Assembly: GCA_023846275.1 (NCBI GenBank)
Contig: CM043874.1
Location: 28,431,630-28,495,629 of the forward strand
Direction of reading: 5' to 3'
DNA length: 64,000 bases
Origin: Vanilla planifolia
Lineage: Eukaryota; Streptophyta; Magnoliopsida; Asparagales; Orchidaceae
Part shown: piece by piece, positions 25,421-35,301 of the stretch
Numbering within the stretch: position 1 is the first letter of the stretch
How the letters are laid out: each line of letters begins with the position of its first letter
Notes under the pieces: model-generated
What the model was told of the DNA's origin: nothing
The model's database searches: none
What the model saw: the letters and a program-made list of their open reading frames with translations, nothing else
Translations under genes and position numbers: made by a program

Positions 25421-26640
25421 GTTGTCATCTCCACAAAACTTACTTGAAAGATGCCTTGTGGTAAATCACTACGAGCCAAACATATGGAAGATAAATATCA
25501 AAAAGTTAGTAAAAAATGGTAAAAATTCTAACATTTGGGAGCAAAAAGAAGGTACTATGAATTTAGTGTCTCAAATTATAAGCTTTGTTCCAAGAGTAGC
25601 TCTTTCACTCAGACTTATACAATAGATGTTATGCTTACCTTACACTCTTCTTAGAATGTTATCATAAGCATTTATCTCAACTTGAAGTCTAGAAAGATGA
25701 TATCAAATTATAGATGTATTATCAAAATCTTAATACCAATATGGAAAATCCCTAATAAATTACTAGATTTTTTTAGAGCAATTGAAGAAACTTAATTATT
25801 TGTTTATTTTTAAATGCCCTCATTATCCCAGTGAGAAAACATTAAATCATACTATTGTTTCATTTGAATTGGCAAATAAGGTGTGTCCTTTCTTTGCTAA
25901 TGCTTTGAAAATTCATTATGAGAAACGTTCTATGATATAAGACATATTTCATAGTAAGTTAAAATGAACTAAAAAATTATCAAAGTTGTCCATATTCCAC
26001 CTCTGCTAATACGTTGAAGCATTAGGAATGCTAGAAAACTTAAAATATATGACAAAATAAGTTAATTTAACATTATAAAAAATGTTAGTTTAACTATGAT
26101 ATGATAGTAAAAAGTTTTCTTAACATGCAAACATGATAAGGGTATTTGATATTGGTATAGCTAGTCTCAGTCCTTCCATTCAAATTCATGTAGTTCAGAT
26201 CATGTGAACTAGTTACTTGGAATTTGCCACTTGCTAACGAATGAAGCTTAATGTTAAAGGCCTCTGATAACAAGATTAAGCTATCCATCTCTTGTGGTAT
26301 CATATGTGATCATAATAATAATATAGTAGAATCTTTTGCCTTTTTCCTTGGAAAATGTCAATATATGAAGAAACTACTCTTATAAGTAGAAAAAGCTTGG
26401 CAACATGCGAAAGATACAAAATTATAATCATTGTCATCAAAATGGACTACAACACATTTTGTAATATGATTTAGGGCCATCAAAAAATTAAATGGAGTTT
26501 GGCCAAATGCATTCAACAAATCAAGTAAGAGATAGAAGCAATTTAGGTGAACTAGTTATTCATTCACAAAGGGGGTTGCAAAGTGGCTAGATCACTCATA
26601 AAAATGGTTGCTCATCAAGCCAATATATGTAAAAAGTGGT
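25320..26640 (+). pseudogene. LINE copy 2 linker, zf-RVT and RNase H (dead)
   Basis: KKNGLGLKKLKGIMV (about 25382-25425) is the L1 block after RT (GGLGI-KL). A zf-RVT relic is near 25800-25920. The RNase H domain shows MKLNVKGL (about 26241-26264), with Lys in place of the Asp of the DG pair, then GIICDHNNNIVESFAFFLGK (about 26293-26352), matching GGII-NH-G-IV--F, and ends with FIHKGGCKVARSLIKM (about 26562-26610), matching HI-REGN-VAD-LAK. Several frame changes and stops. Confidence 0.75.
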
Positions 26641-26930
26641 TGCTCATTTGCTTATAATATAGTCAATTAATATTATTTTGTAAAAAACCTTTTGAACATT
26701 TAAAATCCAAAATGTGGGTATTATTGAACCATGCAATGTCCCATCATATCTCTTGAACAAGATTAGCCCAATATCATAATCAATCCAAATATTATGATAA
26801 GCTCTTGTAGATGCATTGCAGTCTATGATCTATCAAACATCTTTAAATTATGGTCATTTTAAAAGGCATGGCAACCTTAATTGATCTTTTAACATTTTAA
26901 ATAAAATATATATCTAGTTTTTAAAAAAAA

Positions 26931-28344
26931 TAATGTATTTTTTGGTGCTGTATAGTATGATCACCATGATTGCATAGCATGAGTGAAAAGAAAAATCACA
27001 TAAAAGTTAGCTAATTATCTCAAAAAATAAAATTTTTGGTGTCAATAATTATTTTAATTTCTTTTAGAGTATAATTAACCTTTGTTCAATTATAAGTAAG
27101 ACTAAAGTACCTTAAGAACAATCTAAGCCCATTTTTGATACTTTAACAAGTGAGTTGTTGTGCTATAATGAGGTTCTACATTTTGTACCTTAAACCTAGG
27201 CCATTTTAGAAATGTGAAGGAAACATTTCAAAGATATTTTCAAGCATCTTCATTATTCTATCATATATTTGATAAAATCATTTCTTAATTAATTTTATTT
27301 AGTTTTTCCTACTAAAAACCTTTGTTAATGTTATAGAGATCTTGTAAGATCCTTATTATAAAAATGCTTATAATTTTTTCTAGCGTACTTGTAAAAACTT
27401 ATTTTATTCTTATTTTTTGTGGCCCAATATTTTTCCCTTGGTGGATCAACTTTTGTAAGGGTTTAGAATTAATGGTCTTTTGATAAATGCATTTTTGGTA
27501 GAGTAAGCCTATTCATTAGATGTGGTGTACATAGATTTGCATTCAGATTCAACCACTTAAAAATCTTGGTATGATTTACTTTACAACACTTATTTGCTTA
27601 TTTTCATATAAAAATTTTGAAAATTAATTCTAAGTTTTTATAAAGGATACAATTGAACCCCCACTTGTGGTGCATGCATTCCTACACTAAAATCTACATA
27701 AACTTTTGAATACCAATATTTGAATACTAATGTTAGAATATCTACTCTAATATACATTTAAGTGCTTAATCGTTCCATGAAAACTACTATACCCATTACA
27801 CATAAACAATAAAATACATCATTGGACTCAAATGTTAAAGTATCAAAATATAAAGTAGAGGCTACATCCCATAAAAGGTATTAATGAACACACTAAGAGA
27901 TTGCATAACTAGGTGAACTACATGTAAGAGCTGCTTAAAACAAATCAAATGTCATATTAAGTCAATGTAGCATGGCTAAATGTCATATGAAGACACTACA
28001 TAGTCATATGCTTTAGACTGTTGTCCCTAAATTGTAACATCACCATGCACGCAACTGAAGAATAGTGTCTATAATCTTAACATGTGGCGATGATGAACTT
28101 GTCGTAATGCTACTTTTATATGCACCATTATATAGTCCCTCGCTTGTTTGACGTGCTTATTTAATATAGTTTTCTACCAAATCATAGAAGTAAAATGCTG
28201 GCACTTATAGTAGCATTGAATGTGCTGTTCTAATTATTTGTTACTAATGATCGTAATGCCATGATGAACAAAATTGAAGAGTAGTGTCCATTATTCTGAT
28301 GTATTATGATGGCATAATAATCATATTGATGCATCAATATTGCT
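26931..28344. other. AT-rich stretch, no gene; possible copia LTR end near 27700
   Basis: No open frame worth reporting. The part 26940-27010 has TATGATA-type words like the DNA left of LINE copy 2. The text near 27610-27700 (ATTGAACCCCCACTTGTGG, then TTCCTACAC) resembles the 3' end of some copia LTRs, which commonly carry a CACCCCC block before a short tail. No primer-binding site or second LTR was found, so this is a weak guess. From 27900 to 28340 there is a loose internal repeat (AGAATAGTGTCTATAATC and AGAGTAGTGTCCATTATTC, about 210 bp apart). Confidence 0.3.
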
Positions 28345-28500
28345 GATTTTTCTACTATTTTTTCCAGGAAAGGGGCAACTTTATTACCCTATTTATATAT
28401 GTAACTCTAGTTAATATAGATTGAATTCATTTGTTGCTTAATTAGATGAATCAGTGGGATAATTGCCTTTGTATTTTAACTTGACCTTGTATCAGTTTTA

Positions 28501-28728
28501 TCATTGACTTACAATATAACTCAAATCACTAATATTTTGATTTTTTTTATTTTTGCATAATTTTTGATCTTGTAGCAATGCTAGGGCATTTAACTCAATT
28601 TTAGATTTTTGAGCCAAAACACCGAAGTGAACATCTACAATTTTGCAATCATGGTTGCAAATAATTCCCCCATTACATACAATACTCTTTATGCAATTGT
28701 AGTATCCATGAATATTAAATTTTTGCAT
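28501..28728 (-). pseudogene. LINE copy 5 RNase H domain
   Basis: An open stretch of 75 codons. GGIICNHDCKIVDVHFGVLA matches the GGVIRNH-GKVL--F--L block of plant L1 RNase H, and KIELNALALLQ matches the AEL-ALL-GL block that carries the catalytic Glu. The N-terminal DG part and the C-terminal HI-REGN part are not in this frame. Compare GIICDHNNNIVESF in copy 2. It is probably not a free-standing gene, because zf-RVT and RT relics lie directly upstream in the same orientation. Confidence 0.75.
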
Positions 28729-28939
28729 CTAAGGTGGAAGTGGAATCCAATGAATTACTTTGTCCATATCATATTAATATAAATAGTGGTGCTAATCCTT
28801 ACTAAACTACACAATTGTCTCCTTGGTTAGACTGTATGAGTGGAAAGCTTTGAAATGTGGTATGACTAAGAATAATAACCTTGTTATTAGATTGATTTTT
28901 TTCCTCATACATTAGCCAATTTCTACTTTTCCAAATTTT

Positions 28940-29194
28940 CTAGTAGATGAAAATTAGAAGAATAAGTATAACCTCTCCCGTAGCCAAGCGATATCCCCTT
29001 AGTTTGACCAACTGTGTAATAAATAAAAAAAGTGTGAGACTAAATTTGTAATATTTTGCCAAGCATGCACAAAATTTTTTAATTTTATCACATCCAACAA
29101 ATGCATGATCAAGATAATCCTCATTCAAGAAATATAAACATTTAGATTCCATATGGAATTTTATTCTTCCTAGAGTCTTAAAAAATGGAACCAA
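28940..29194 (-). pseudogene. LINE copy 5 zf-RVT zinc-binding region
   Basis: An open stretch of 84 codons. The block ESKCLYFLNEDYLDHAFVGC fits the zf-RVT pattern C-x2-C-x-E-x-E-x(2)-H-F-x(2)-C found between RT and RNase H in plant L1 ORF2, with the second Cys replaced by Phe. Its place between the RT linker (29360-29570) and RNase H (28501-28728) supports the call. Confidence 0.7.
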
Positions 29195-29359
29195 GTAGTT
29201 TATTTAGGATCCCCCAAACTAGAATTGAAATCTTTAGCTACAATAGTTATATGTTGTAAATAGGTTTGACTTCATTTTAAAATCTTTTCTCTTAGTAACA
29301 TTCCATGTTGATTGCAATTGAATGTCTCATTTCATTTGGAGACCAATGATAAGTCTTAA

Positions 29360-29904
29360 GCTACAATAGTTATATGTTGTAAATGTTAATCCTTAATGTA
29401 GTCAATCCATTTCCATGAAGCAGATGATATCCTTTTCTTGGATATTTACATGTCAAATAACTAGACAAGAGAGAGCTTGAGGTCTTCAATTTCCAATGTA
29501 ATGTAGCAAAACATGTAGTCATTATATCCTTTAGCTTTTTAAGTGCAAAACCATTTTCTACAAGAAGACAACAAAATTTTTTCTCAGCTAAACTAGTGAT
29601 GCCTATACAACTTATTTAGATTACCCAAAAATAAGCAATTCATTTGCCTTTCTACTCTATTAAAAATCTTATTAAGTGGTTTAATTATCATTAAAGAGAA
29701 TATGAGGATTGATGTCTTTACATGCCTCACAAACATTAGTATGCCTCTTATTGATAATAGCTTATTCTTCCAATTTGTCATCTTCTTTAGTGTGTCAATA
29801 ATATGTTGGAAGTACCTACTTTTCTTTTTATCAGTATGATATACATGGCTAAATATTTTAGAAGTAAACTTTGCATTTCTATCAAAAATAATTACTTTAT
29901 GCAC
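29360..29904 (-). pseudogene. LINE copy 5 RT C-terminal region and linker
   Basis: The 103-codon open stretch 29593-29904 contains NWKNKLLSIRGILMFVRHV, matching the L1 block W-GKLLSxGGRLxLIxxVL, and RVERQMNCLFLGN, matching the IE-x-M-NFLWG block. In another frame just downstream (about 29440-29550) LKKLKDIMTTCFATLHWKLK and SSYLTCKYPRK match GLGLRKLKDxNxAxLAKLxWRL and the WxxxLxxKYFP block. At least one frame change separates the two parts. The RT catalytic core is missing by truncation. Confidence 0.7.
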
Positions 29905-31534
29905 TTTGTGTTGTTATGCTATTTAATAAACGTATAACTCAGATAATTTACAAGTTGAATCAACCTTTATCATATAGGGAAAGATCATGTGTTATTAAGT
30001 TGTTTAATGGTATCAGTTAAAAATGTATTACTACATTTTTTAGCTCGAATTATCATCAGAACGCCAAGGCTTACCAAGACCCACACATGTCCTTATACTT
30101 CTTTTAAGGCTCAATTGAGACTCCTAAGCCCTTTCCACAAGGGACCCATGAAATATCCTAAAGCCATCCAAGGTCATTTTTAAGGCCTTGCCTTATAGCT
30201 AAAGCCTTTAACTAGTCTTTACCACTCAACCCTATGACTTAAGATGAGGCACCATGCCTTATTTGGCTACAAAATCAATTGCTAGGTTTGGTTCGTGAAG
30301 GATAGCTTGCTTGTAAAACTTAGTAGTGCCTTATAGCATGGTTTAAAACATCATTCTTAGGTTAACATACTAGAATTTCCTCAAACAATATTGGTTGATA
30401 TTGTCTAATTTCTACACCACAAAATTCATAATAAATCTTAATTATTAAAAGAAAGATAAATTACATGTTTATTATTAATGCTTCCAAAAGATTATTTTGA
30501 CAATATACATGAATGTTATAATGATAGCATTTTTCCTTTAAATGCCAATGTCATTGTTACACCCCATTTTTTCCTAGGCTGATTTTTGGCATACATTTTT
30601 TTTTTTTTTATATAGACAGCTCAGATCGTCCCATACCAACCTGAGTAGCCTATGAAAACATAGGATATAACACATCAGTACACACCTACTTTCCTTAACA
30701 ATGTGGATCCCATCTCCCAGGTACACCGTCAAATCAGGTTCATGACTCCTGAATTAACAGATGGACTCGCGCAATGTTACTCCTACTAGACCCAATACTC
30801 CTAACCCATACCGGTAGGAGAACCGATCTAATAGAAGTCTGAACCCCCACGGTTAAGTTCCATAGTCATGTAATGACCTCACCATCAAACAAAAAGATAT
30901 ATAACATCCACAATAAAATATGGCACTCCACACACCATACTCCAAGAAAATAAAATAAAACAGTGAATGAAACTACATCACAAGAATAAGATCCAAGTCC
31001 AACAAGTGTAACATTATCCAACCAGAAACATAAGTCAGAATTACCCTCACATATTACATGACATATGAGAATAACAATCTCATTAAATACATCCAACAAC
31101 AACAATCAACTAACCAGAATATCTCAGACAATCACAAATCAGATATCCTCCACAAGCCTGCTGACCACGATCCCACCTAATCAGGTAGCGTCAAGTCTGC
31201 CGAGCCACTGAAATATGTAACACAGGAATGAGCTACGCCCAGTAGGAAAGACAGCTAGTAAAACTCACATGCAAGAGAAGGATAATAGCAAAATATAGGA
31301 ATACAGCATAACAATGTATGGTGGATAGGCACTCTCAGTCCCAGACTCCGACCAACCACAGTCACCCCCAGTCACACCAGAGTAGCTCTCCTCTGGGCTT
31401 CCAGGTAGCGTGCCAGTGGGAACGCCCATCTCGAAACACGCATGGTGCTTAAGCACCCGACACCGCAGCGTCTCTCGTCAATCAATCTCCTGGAGACTAT
31501 AGACAGATCCAGTCACAAAATCTCTAGCCAACGT

Positions 31535-31636
31535 GAGACACCCCTGCCACCCTAAGGCACGCAGGCCTACACACTTGGCTAGCCACTGCGAGACACCCCT
31601 GCCACCCTCAGGCGCGCAGGCCTACACACATTGACC
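31535..31636. repeat. 55-bp tandem duplication in young solo LTR
   Basis: GAGACACCCCTGCCACCCT begins at 31535 and again at 31590, each followed by a close match through GCAGGCCTACACAC. The two copies differ at a few positions (AAGGCACGC and CAGGCGCGC). It lies in the central GC-rich part of the LTR. Confidence 0.85.
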
Positions 31637-33161
31637 AGGAGAGATCGACTCAGCCACCGTCCCAAAGAGTCCTCTACCAACAACTTCCATAGAAGCTCAC
31701 GCCCCTACAGTCATTGCCAATCTCTAACTCCAAGATCCGGCAACATATGTCCAGGTACGACAAGGCGCATACCAGTCCACATGTATACTGTGGAAGCTAA
31801 GTCTGAACCACACAGTTACCTACCACAACTACCCTAAAACATCATATAGGGTCTATAGTAGTTCGGTCCAGTATGCCAATCCATAAAATATGCCAACACT
31901 GAGTAAACTGACTCAATCCATGCCATCGTCATCCAAGCAATACAAACTGTACCAATTACTGACTGTTTTGGTAGCATCCATGTACCATGCCTCTGTCTGA
32001 CTGTTTTCAACTGTACTGTCATCACTGATAACATTTTCCCTACTTCAGGAAGTTTTTAAATCCCAATTTCACTTTCCGCCCTTTATCCATTTTCCGAAAT
32101 TCGGAATAAATTTCCGAATAAAATTTAAATTCCACATATATCCTTTTTCCGAAAATTCGGATTAATAAATTCCACATATATCCTGTTTTTCCCAAAAATT
32201 CGGATTAATTTCCGAATTAATTTAAAAATTCCAAAAAAATCAAATTCTGCCCTTTCTCAATTTTCCGAAATTCGGAATAAATTTCCGAATTAAAATTTAA
32301 ATTCACATATTTTCCTCCCGCTTCTCTCTCCTCCGCGCCGCGCCGTTCGTCCGTGCCGAACCCCGCTGAACCGGATCTCGTCACCGGTTCGGGCCTTCGC
32401 GCTGAACCGCGACACCGCCGATCCGAATTAATTAATAATCCGTTAATAAATATTATATAAATACCATTAAATTAAATTTACAATTACTTAATTAAATATA
32501 ATTAACCTAATTCATCTCCTTCCTCGGTCCGACGCCCGCGAAACCCTAGCCGACGCAATCGCCGACCAAATCCAATTTTTCCGCCGATTTCCGGCGACTG
32601 CGAACAAGGAGAACATGTTCGTACTATCCTAACATTCCAATGATGTCACTAATTTCTAAGATTAAATCAAAATTTCCTTCGAAGGAGTTTCATCCGATCC
32701 CTAATTGACAATTTAAGAAATTAAACGATTCCAGCAATTGAAAACCACCTTAACATGATTAAGCACATAATTGAATCATCGCATGCTTGGTAAAATTTCC
32801 GAATTCGACGGGTATAATTTTCCGAAAACCCTAAAAATGCTAAAATCAATAATTTGCATTAATCAATTCCAAAAACCATAATTCGCATGTTCCGGTAGCT
32901 ATTTGCAAAATAATCCATATTTTTAATTAGCCAAATAACTAATTTAAAACTGAAATTCCTACCTCAACGACGCCGGCGACGGTGAACTTCGTCCGCAGCT
33001 CGCCGCAGCTCCTCACCGAACGAATCCGGCATCAATCGACTCTCCGCGTTCCCGTGAATCTCCAGGCACAAAAAGCCCCTTGCCAGGCCGCCGGAATCAC
33101 GCGCCGTACGCCGGAAAAATCTCTCTATCGGTCGGTCGAACGAACCCTAATCGTTTTGCGA

Positions 33162-33175
33162 GGGTTTTTATATTT
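33162..33175 (-). promoter_or_regulatory. TATA box of young solo LTR
   Basis: The minus strand reads GAAATATAAAAACCCTCGC, a good plant TATA box, followed about 30 bp on by ATTAGGGTTCG. It separates a U3-like part (right, 33176-33656) from an R/U5-like leader (left). A 40-bp direct repeat lies just upstream in promoter sense. Box and context are seen; promoter activity is inference. Confidence 0.6.
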
Positions 33176-33208
33176 CTGGCCGACACGGTGAAAATCCACT
33201 ACGCACCG

Positions 33209-33288
33209 TTGACACGCTTTCGACACGGTAAGCACCCGATACGCGCTGTCGACACGCTATCAACACGGTAAGCACCCGATCAGCCGGT
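33209..33288 (-). repeat. 40-bp direct repeat upstream of LTR TATA box
   Basis: Two copies of a 40-bp unit (33209-33248 and 33249-33288). Both contain GACACGCT, then ACACGGTAAGCACCCGAT, with a few substitutions. A third, weaker CGACACGGTGA occurs at 33180. Repeats of this kind in U3 often act as enhancers in LTR elements; that role is inference here. Confidence 0.8.
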
Positions 33289-34400
33289 TCAATCCCAACC
33301 GTCGATCACGACCGTCCGATCCGCTTATCAGAACGCACGCGCAAACTAACTCGGCGAACCGCCTCCGCCTCCGCTGAACCGTTCCGGTCCGGTTCACGCG
33401 CGATAAAAATAAATTTCCGGTTTTAAAATAACCGATCATAATTGATTTTCGAATTTCCAAAAATCCAATAAATCCAAATAAACAGGGAAAATTACTTAAA
33501 AATTACCTCGGTGCTCCGAAAAATCCCCAGAAATTTCAGAAATTCCAATAGCCTCTAATTGAGCTCCTGGCTCATCCTACTGTCGATCTGAAATCATCCA
33601 AGCCAAAAATTAATTTATTAAAGATTAATATAAAAATTTTTTTACTGGGTATAACAGTCATAGTCTTTCTTAATTATCAATCATGGTTGAAATATATATA
33701 AATATAATAGTAATCAAATAGAAAATCTATAAATCAATTTAGCATGCAATAAATTAATATTTAATTTGTCTTCAACTCAAAATATCATGATGGCCTATGA
33801 TAATTTAGTAAACCTAAAATCATGTTATCTTTTTAAGTGAACAAGTTTGTTAGTCTCACTCTCAATAAGTCATTAAACAATCCTTCATGAAAGCTTTATT
33901 TGAATAAAAATATGAATTATTTAATCATGGAACAAATTTCAACTAAAACTTAAATGACAACAATAATCAATCAAGTATATGCTTCCTTGTGACACATTTG
34001 TAATCTTAACTAGTTTAGATCTAATTATATCTAAACATATCATGAATTAAACAAGATAGAACATAAATGACTCAAGCTAAATCATATTTACATTTACATG
34101 TTTTAACTCTTTTAAATTAACTCTAAATTTATAGCATGAAATTATCAAAGTATTTAGTTTTATTTCTATAGATTTAAATTTCTTTTCTTGTTCATAATTC
34201 ATCCAACTTGATTCCATCATTCATTTCAATAAAACGTAAAGGTTAATGATAACAAAAAATGCTTTGAATCAAGGTAAAATTGATCCATCACCAGTTGACA
34301 AAGTAAAATGTTTACCATTCATGCATAGATTTCATAATATTTAGCATGATAAAAATTAGCTTATTCCTTAACCATTGGTGACTCTAACATGTAGAATATA

Positions 34401-34434
34401 CATATACATACATACATACATACATACATACATA
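34401..34434. repeat. (CATA)n microsatellite in LTR A
   Basis: About eight CATA units in a row (with one CATATA start). The paralogous LTR B has no such run at the matching place near 55980. Confidence 0.9.
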
Positions 34435-35301
34435 AGAAAAATCTCTATTATTATCTAAATTGTATTGTATATAATAAGGTAAATCTCTATTACCATCTAA
34501 ACTTTTATCTTATGGTAATTATGCATTCCCTAAAATTGTACTAATACAATGCCTTATGACACATTTCTCACACCATAATTTCATAATTCTCTTATGCAGC
34601 ATCATTCTTAATTGATTGTTTTTATATGATATTGTTAATCATATTGTACAATTTTTAGTTGACCCAAAACTCAGTCAAAATTAAAATATTTTTTTCTTAT
34701 TATCAAACTTGTATGATCAATTATTTCATTCTTGCATAGTCACAGTATTACTTGGATTGATTCCCTATTTTCTAAATTGATGTCCTTGCACGATGGTGTG
34801 ATTAGCTTGGCACAATCACTGGCCAAGTTTTTAGCACATACTCACTTTTGTCTTTCTCTTATTAATTTGAAGTGTATGTGGTGTTGAGATTATTTGTAGA
34901 ATACTAATTTTTTAACTTAGTCTCATTCGATGCATCTAACTTTAACATTTAGTACATTATATTTTTTATATAATAACCATCTCATACATATACAACCTAG
35001 GTTCACTTTCACACCCTATTCACAATTTCATAATTGATCATGTTATATGTTTAAAAGTATTGTATGGTACAATATTCATAATTGATCCTTTTGACAAGTT
35101 TATTTTGATTTTTTGTCATGTACTACATGATTCTCATCAAACATAATAAGTAGTAATCTAATTTAATCACTCCAAATTTATAGGTATTTAATTAATAAAA
35201 TCAAATAAAAATGTTATGCCTTAGCTAGCTAATTTGTTGAGTGTAACACTTTCTCTATTTTAAATTAGATTTCATTCTAAAAATTATGAAAAATGGATTT
35301 A

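Larger units (their letters stand above)
21292..26930 (+). mobile_element. L1-type LINE copy 2, most complete copy
   Basis: About 5.6 kb, with ORF1 (DUF4283 and zinc knuckle), endonuclease, RT, zf-RVT and RNase H in the standard plant L1 order, ending in a poly(A) run at 26923-26930. The 3' end (ATAAAATATATATC-TAGTTTTTAAAAAAAA) resembles that of copy 3 (53930-53949). AATGTAT occurs at 21285-21291 and right after the poly(A) at 26932-26938; this is a candidate target repeat, short and uncertain. Many stops are present. Both flanks look like TATGATA-rich LTR DNA. Confidence 0.85.
28345..29960 (-). mobile_element. L1-type LINE copy 5, 5'-truncated, minus strand
   Basis: Only the 3' part of ORF2 is present on the minus strand: the RT C-terminal region (29593-29904), the linker block, zf-RVT (28940-29194) and RNase H (28501-28728). 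This order and orientation are what a 5'-truncated L1 gives. The text GGTAATAAAGTTGCCCC followed by CTTTCC (minus strand, about 28365-28390) is a plausible 3' end, but no clear poly(A) is seen, so the lower boundary is approximate. The upper boundary abuts LTR A of the gypsy array at about 29960. It is diverged from copies 1-3. Confidence 0.75.
30555..33656 (-). mobile_element. Young GC-rich solo LTR with perfect 5-bp target repeat
   Basis: A 3.1-kb LTR with intact ends: TGTTACACCCC at the left and GGGTATAACA at the right. It is flanked on both sides by GTCAT (30550-30554 and 33657-33661). The DNA left and right of it is continuous in the paralogous LTR B near 55200, which serves as the empty site. 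It is far richer in G+C and CpG than anything else here (especially 32320-32420 and 32970-33420), which suggests it has had little time to lose CpG. In its own sense it reads on the minus strand, judged by the TATA box. Ends look whole; no internal region is present. Confidence 0.93.
29965..35248 (-). repeat. LTR A of gypsy array (incomplete, split by solo LTR)
   Basis: ATCATGTGTTATT at 29986 and the text to 30550 align by eye with 62405-62600 (LTR C) and 54685-55210 (LTR B). The alignment resumes after the inserted solo LTR at 33662 (CTTTCTTAATTATCAATCA, compared with TTTTTCTTAATTATCAATCA at 55212) and runs to GTGTAACA at 35241-35248, the canonical end of this LTR family. The left part that would begin with TGTCACACCC is not present; the boundary abuts LINE copy 5. 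Confidence 0.8.

Noticed and set aside
29593-29904. Gypsy integrase, because of FDRNAKFTSK in the frame
   Set aside because: The rest of the frame matches the L1 region after RT (WKNKLLSIRG, ERQMNCLFLG) and is followed by L1 linker, zf-RVT and RNase H in the same orientation; the integrase likeness is short and by chance.
31265-32034. Small open frames in both strands
   Set aside because: All fall inside the young solo LTR, with no domain and no codon pattern.
32982-33460. GC-rich open frames as a gene or foreign DNA
   Set aside because: They lie wholly inside a solo LTR with perfect ends and target repeat, and overlap its promoter region; open frames are expected in GC-rich DNA with few stop codons.
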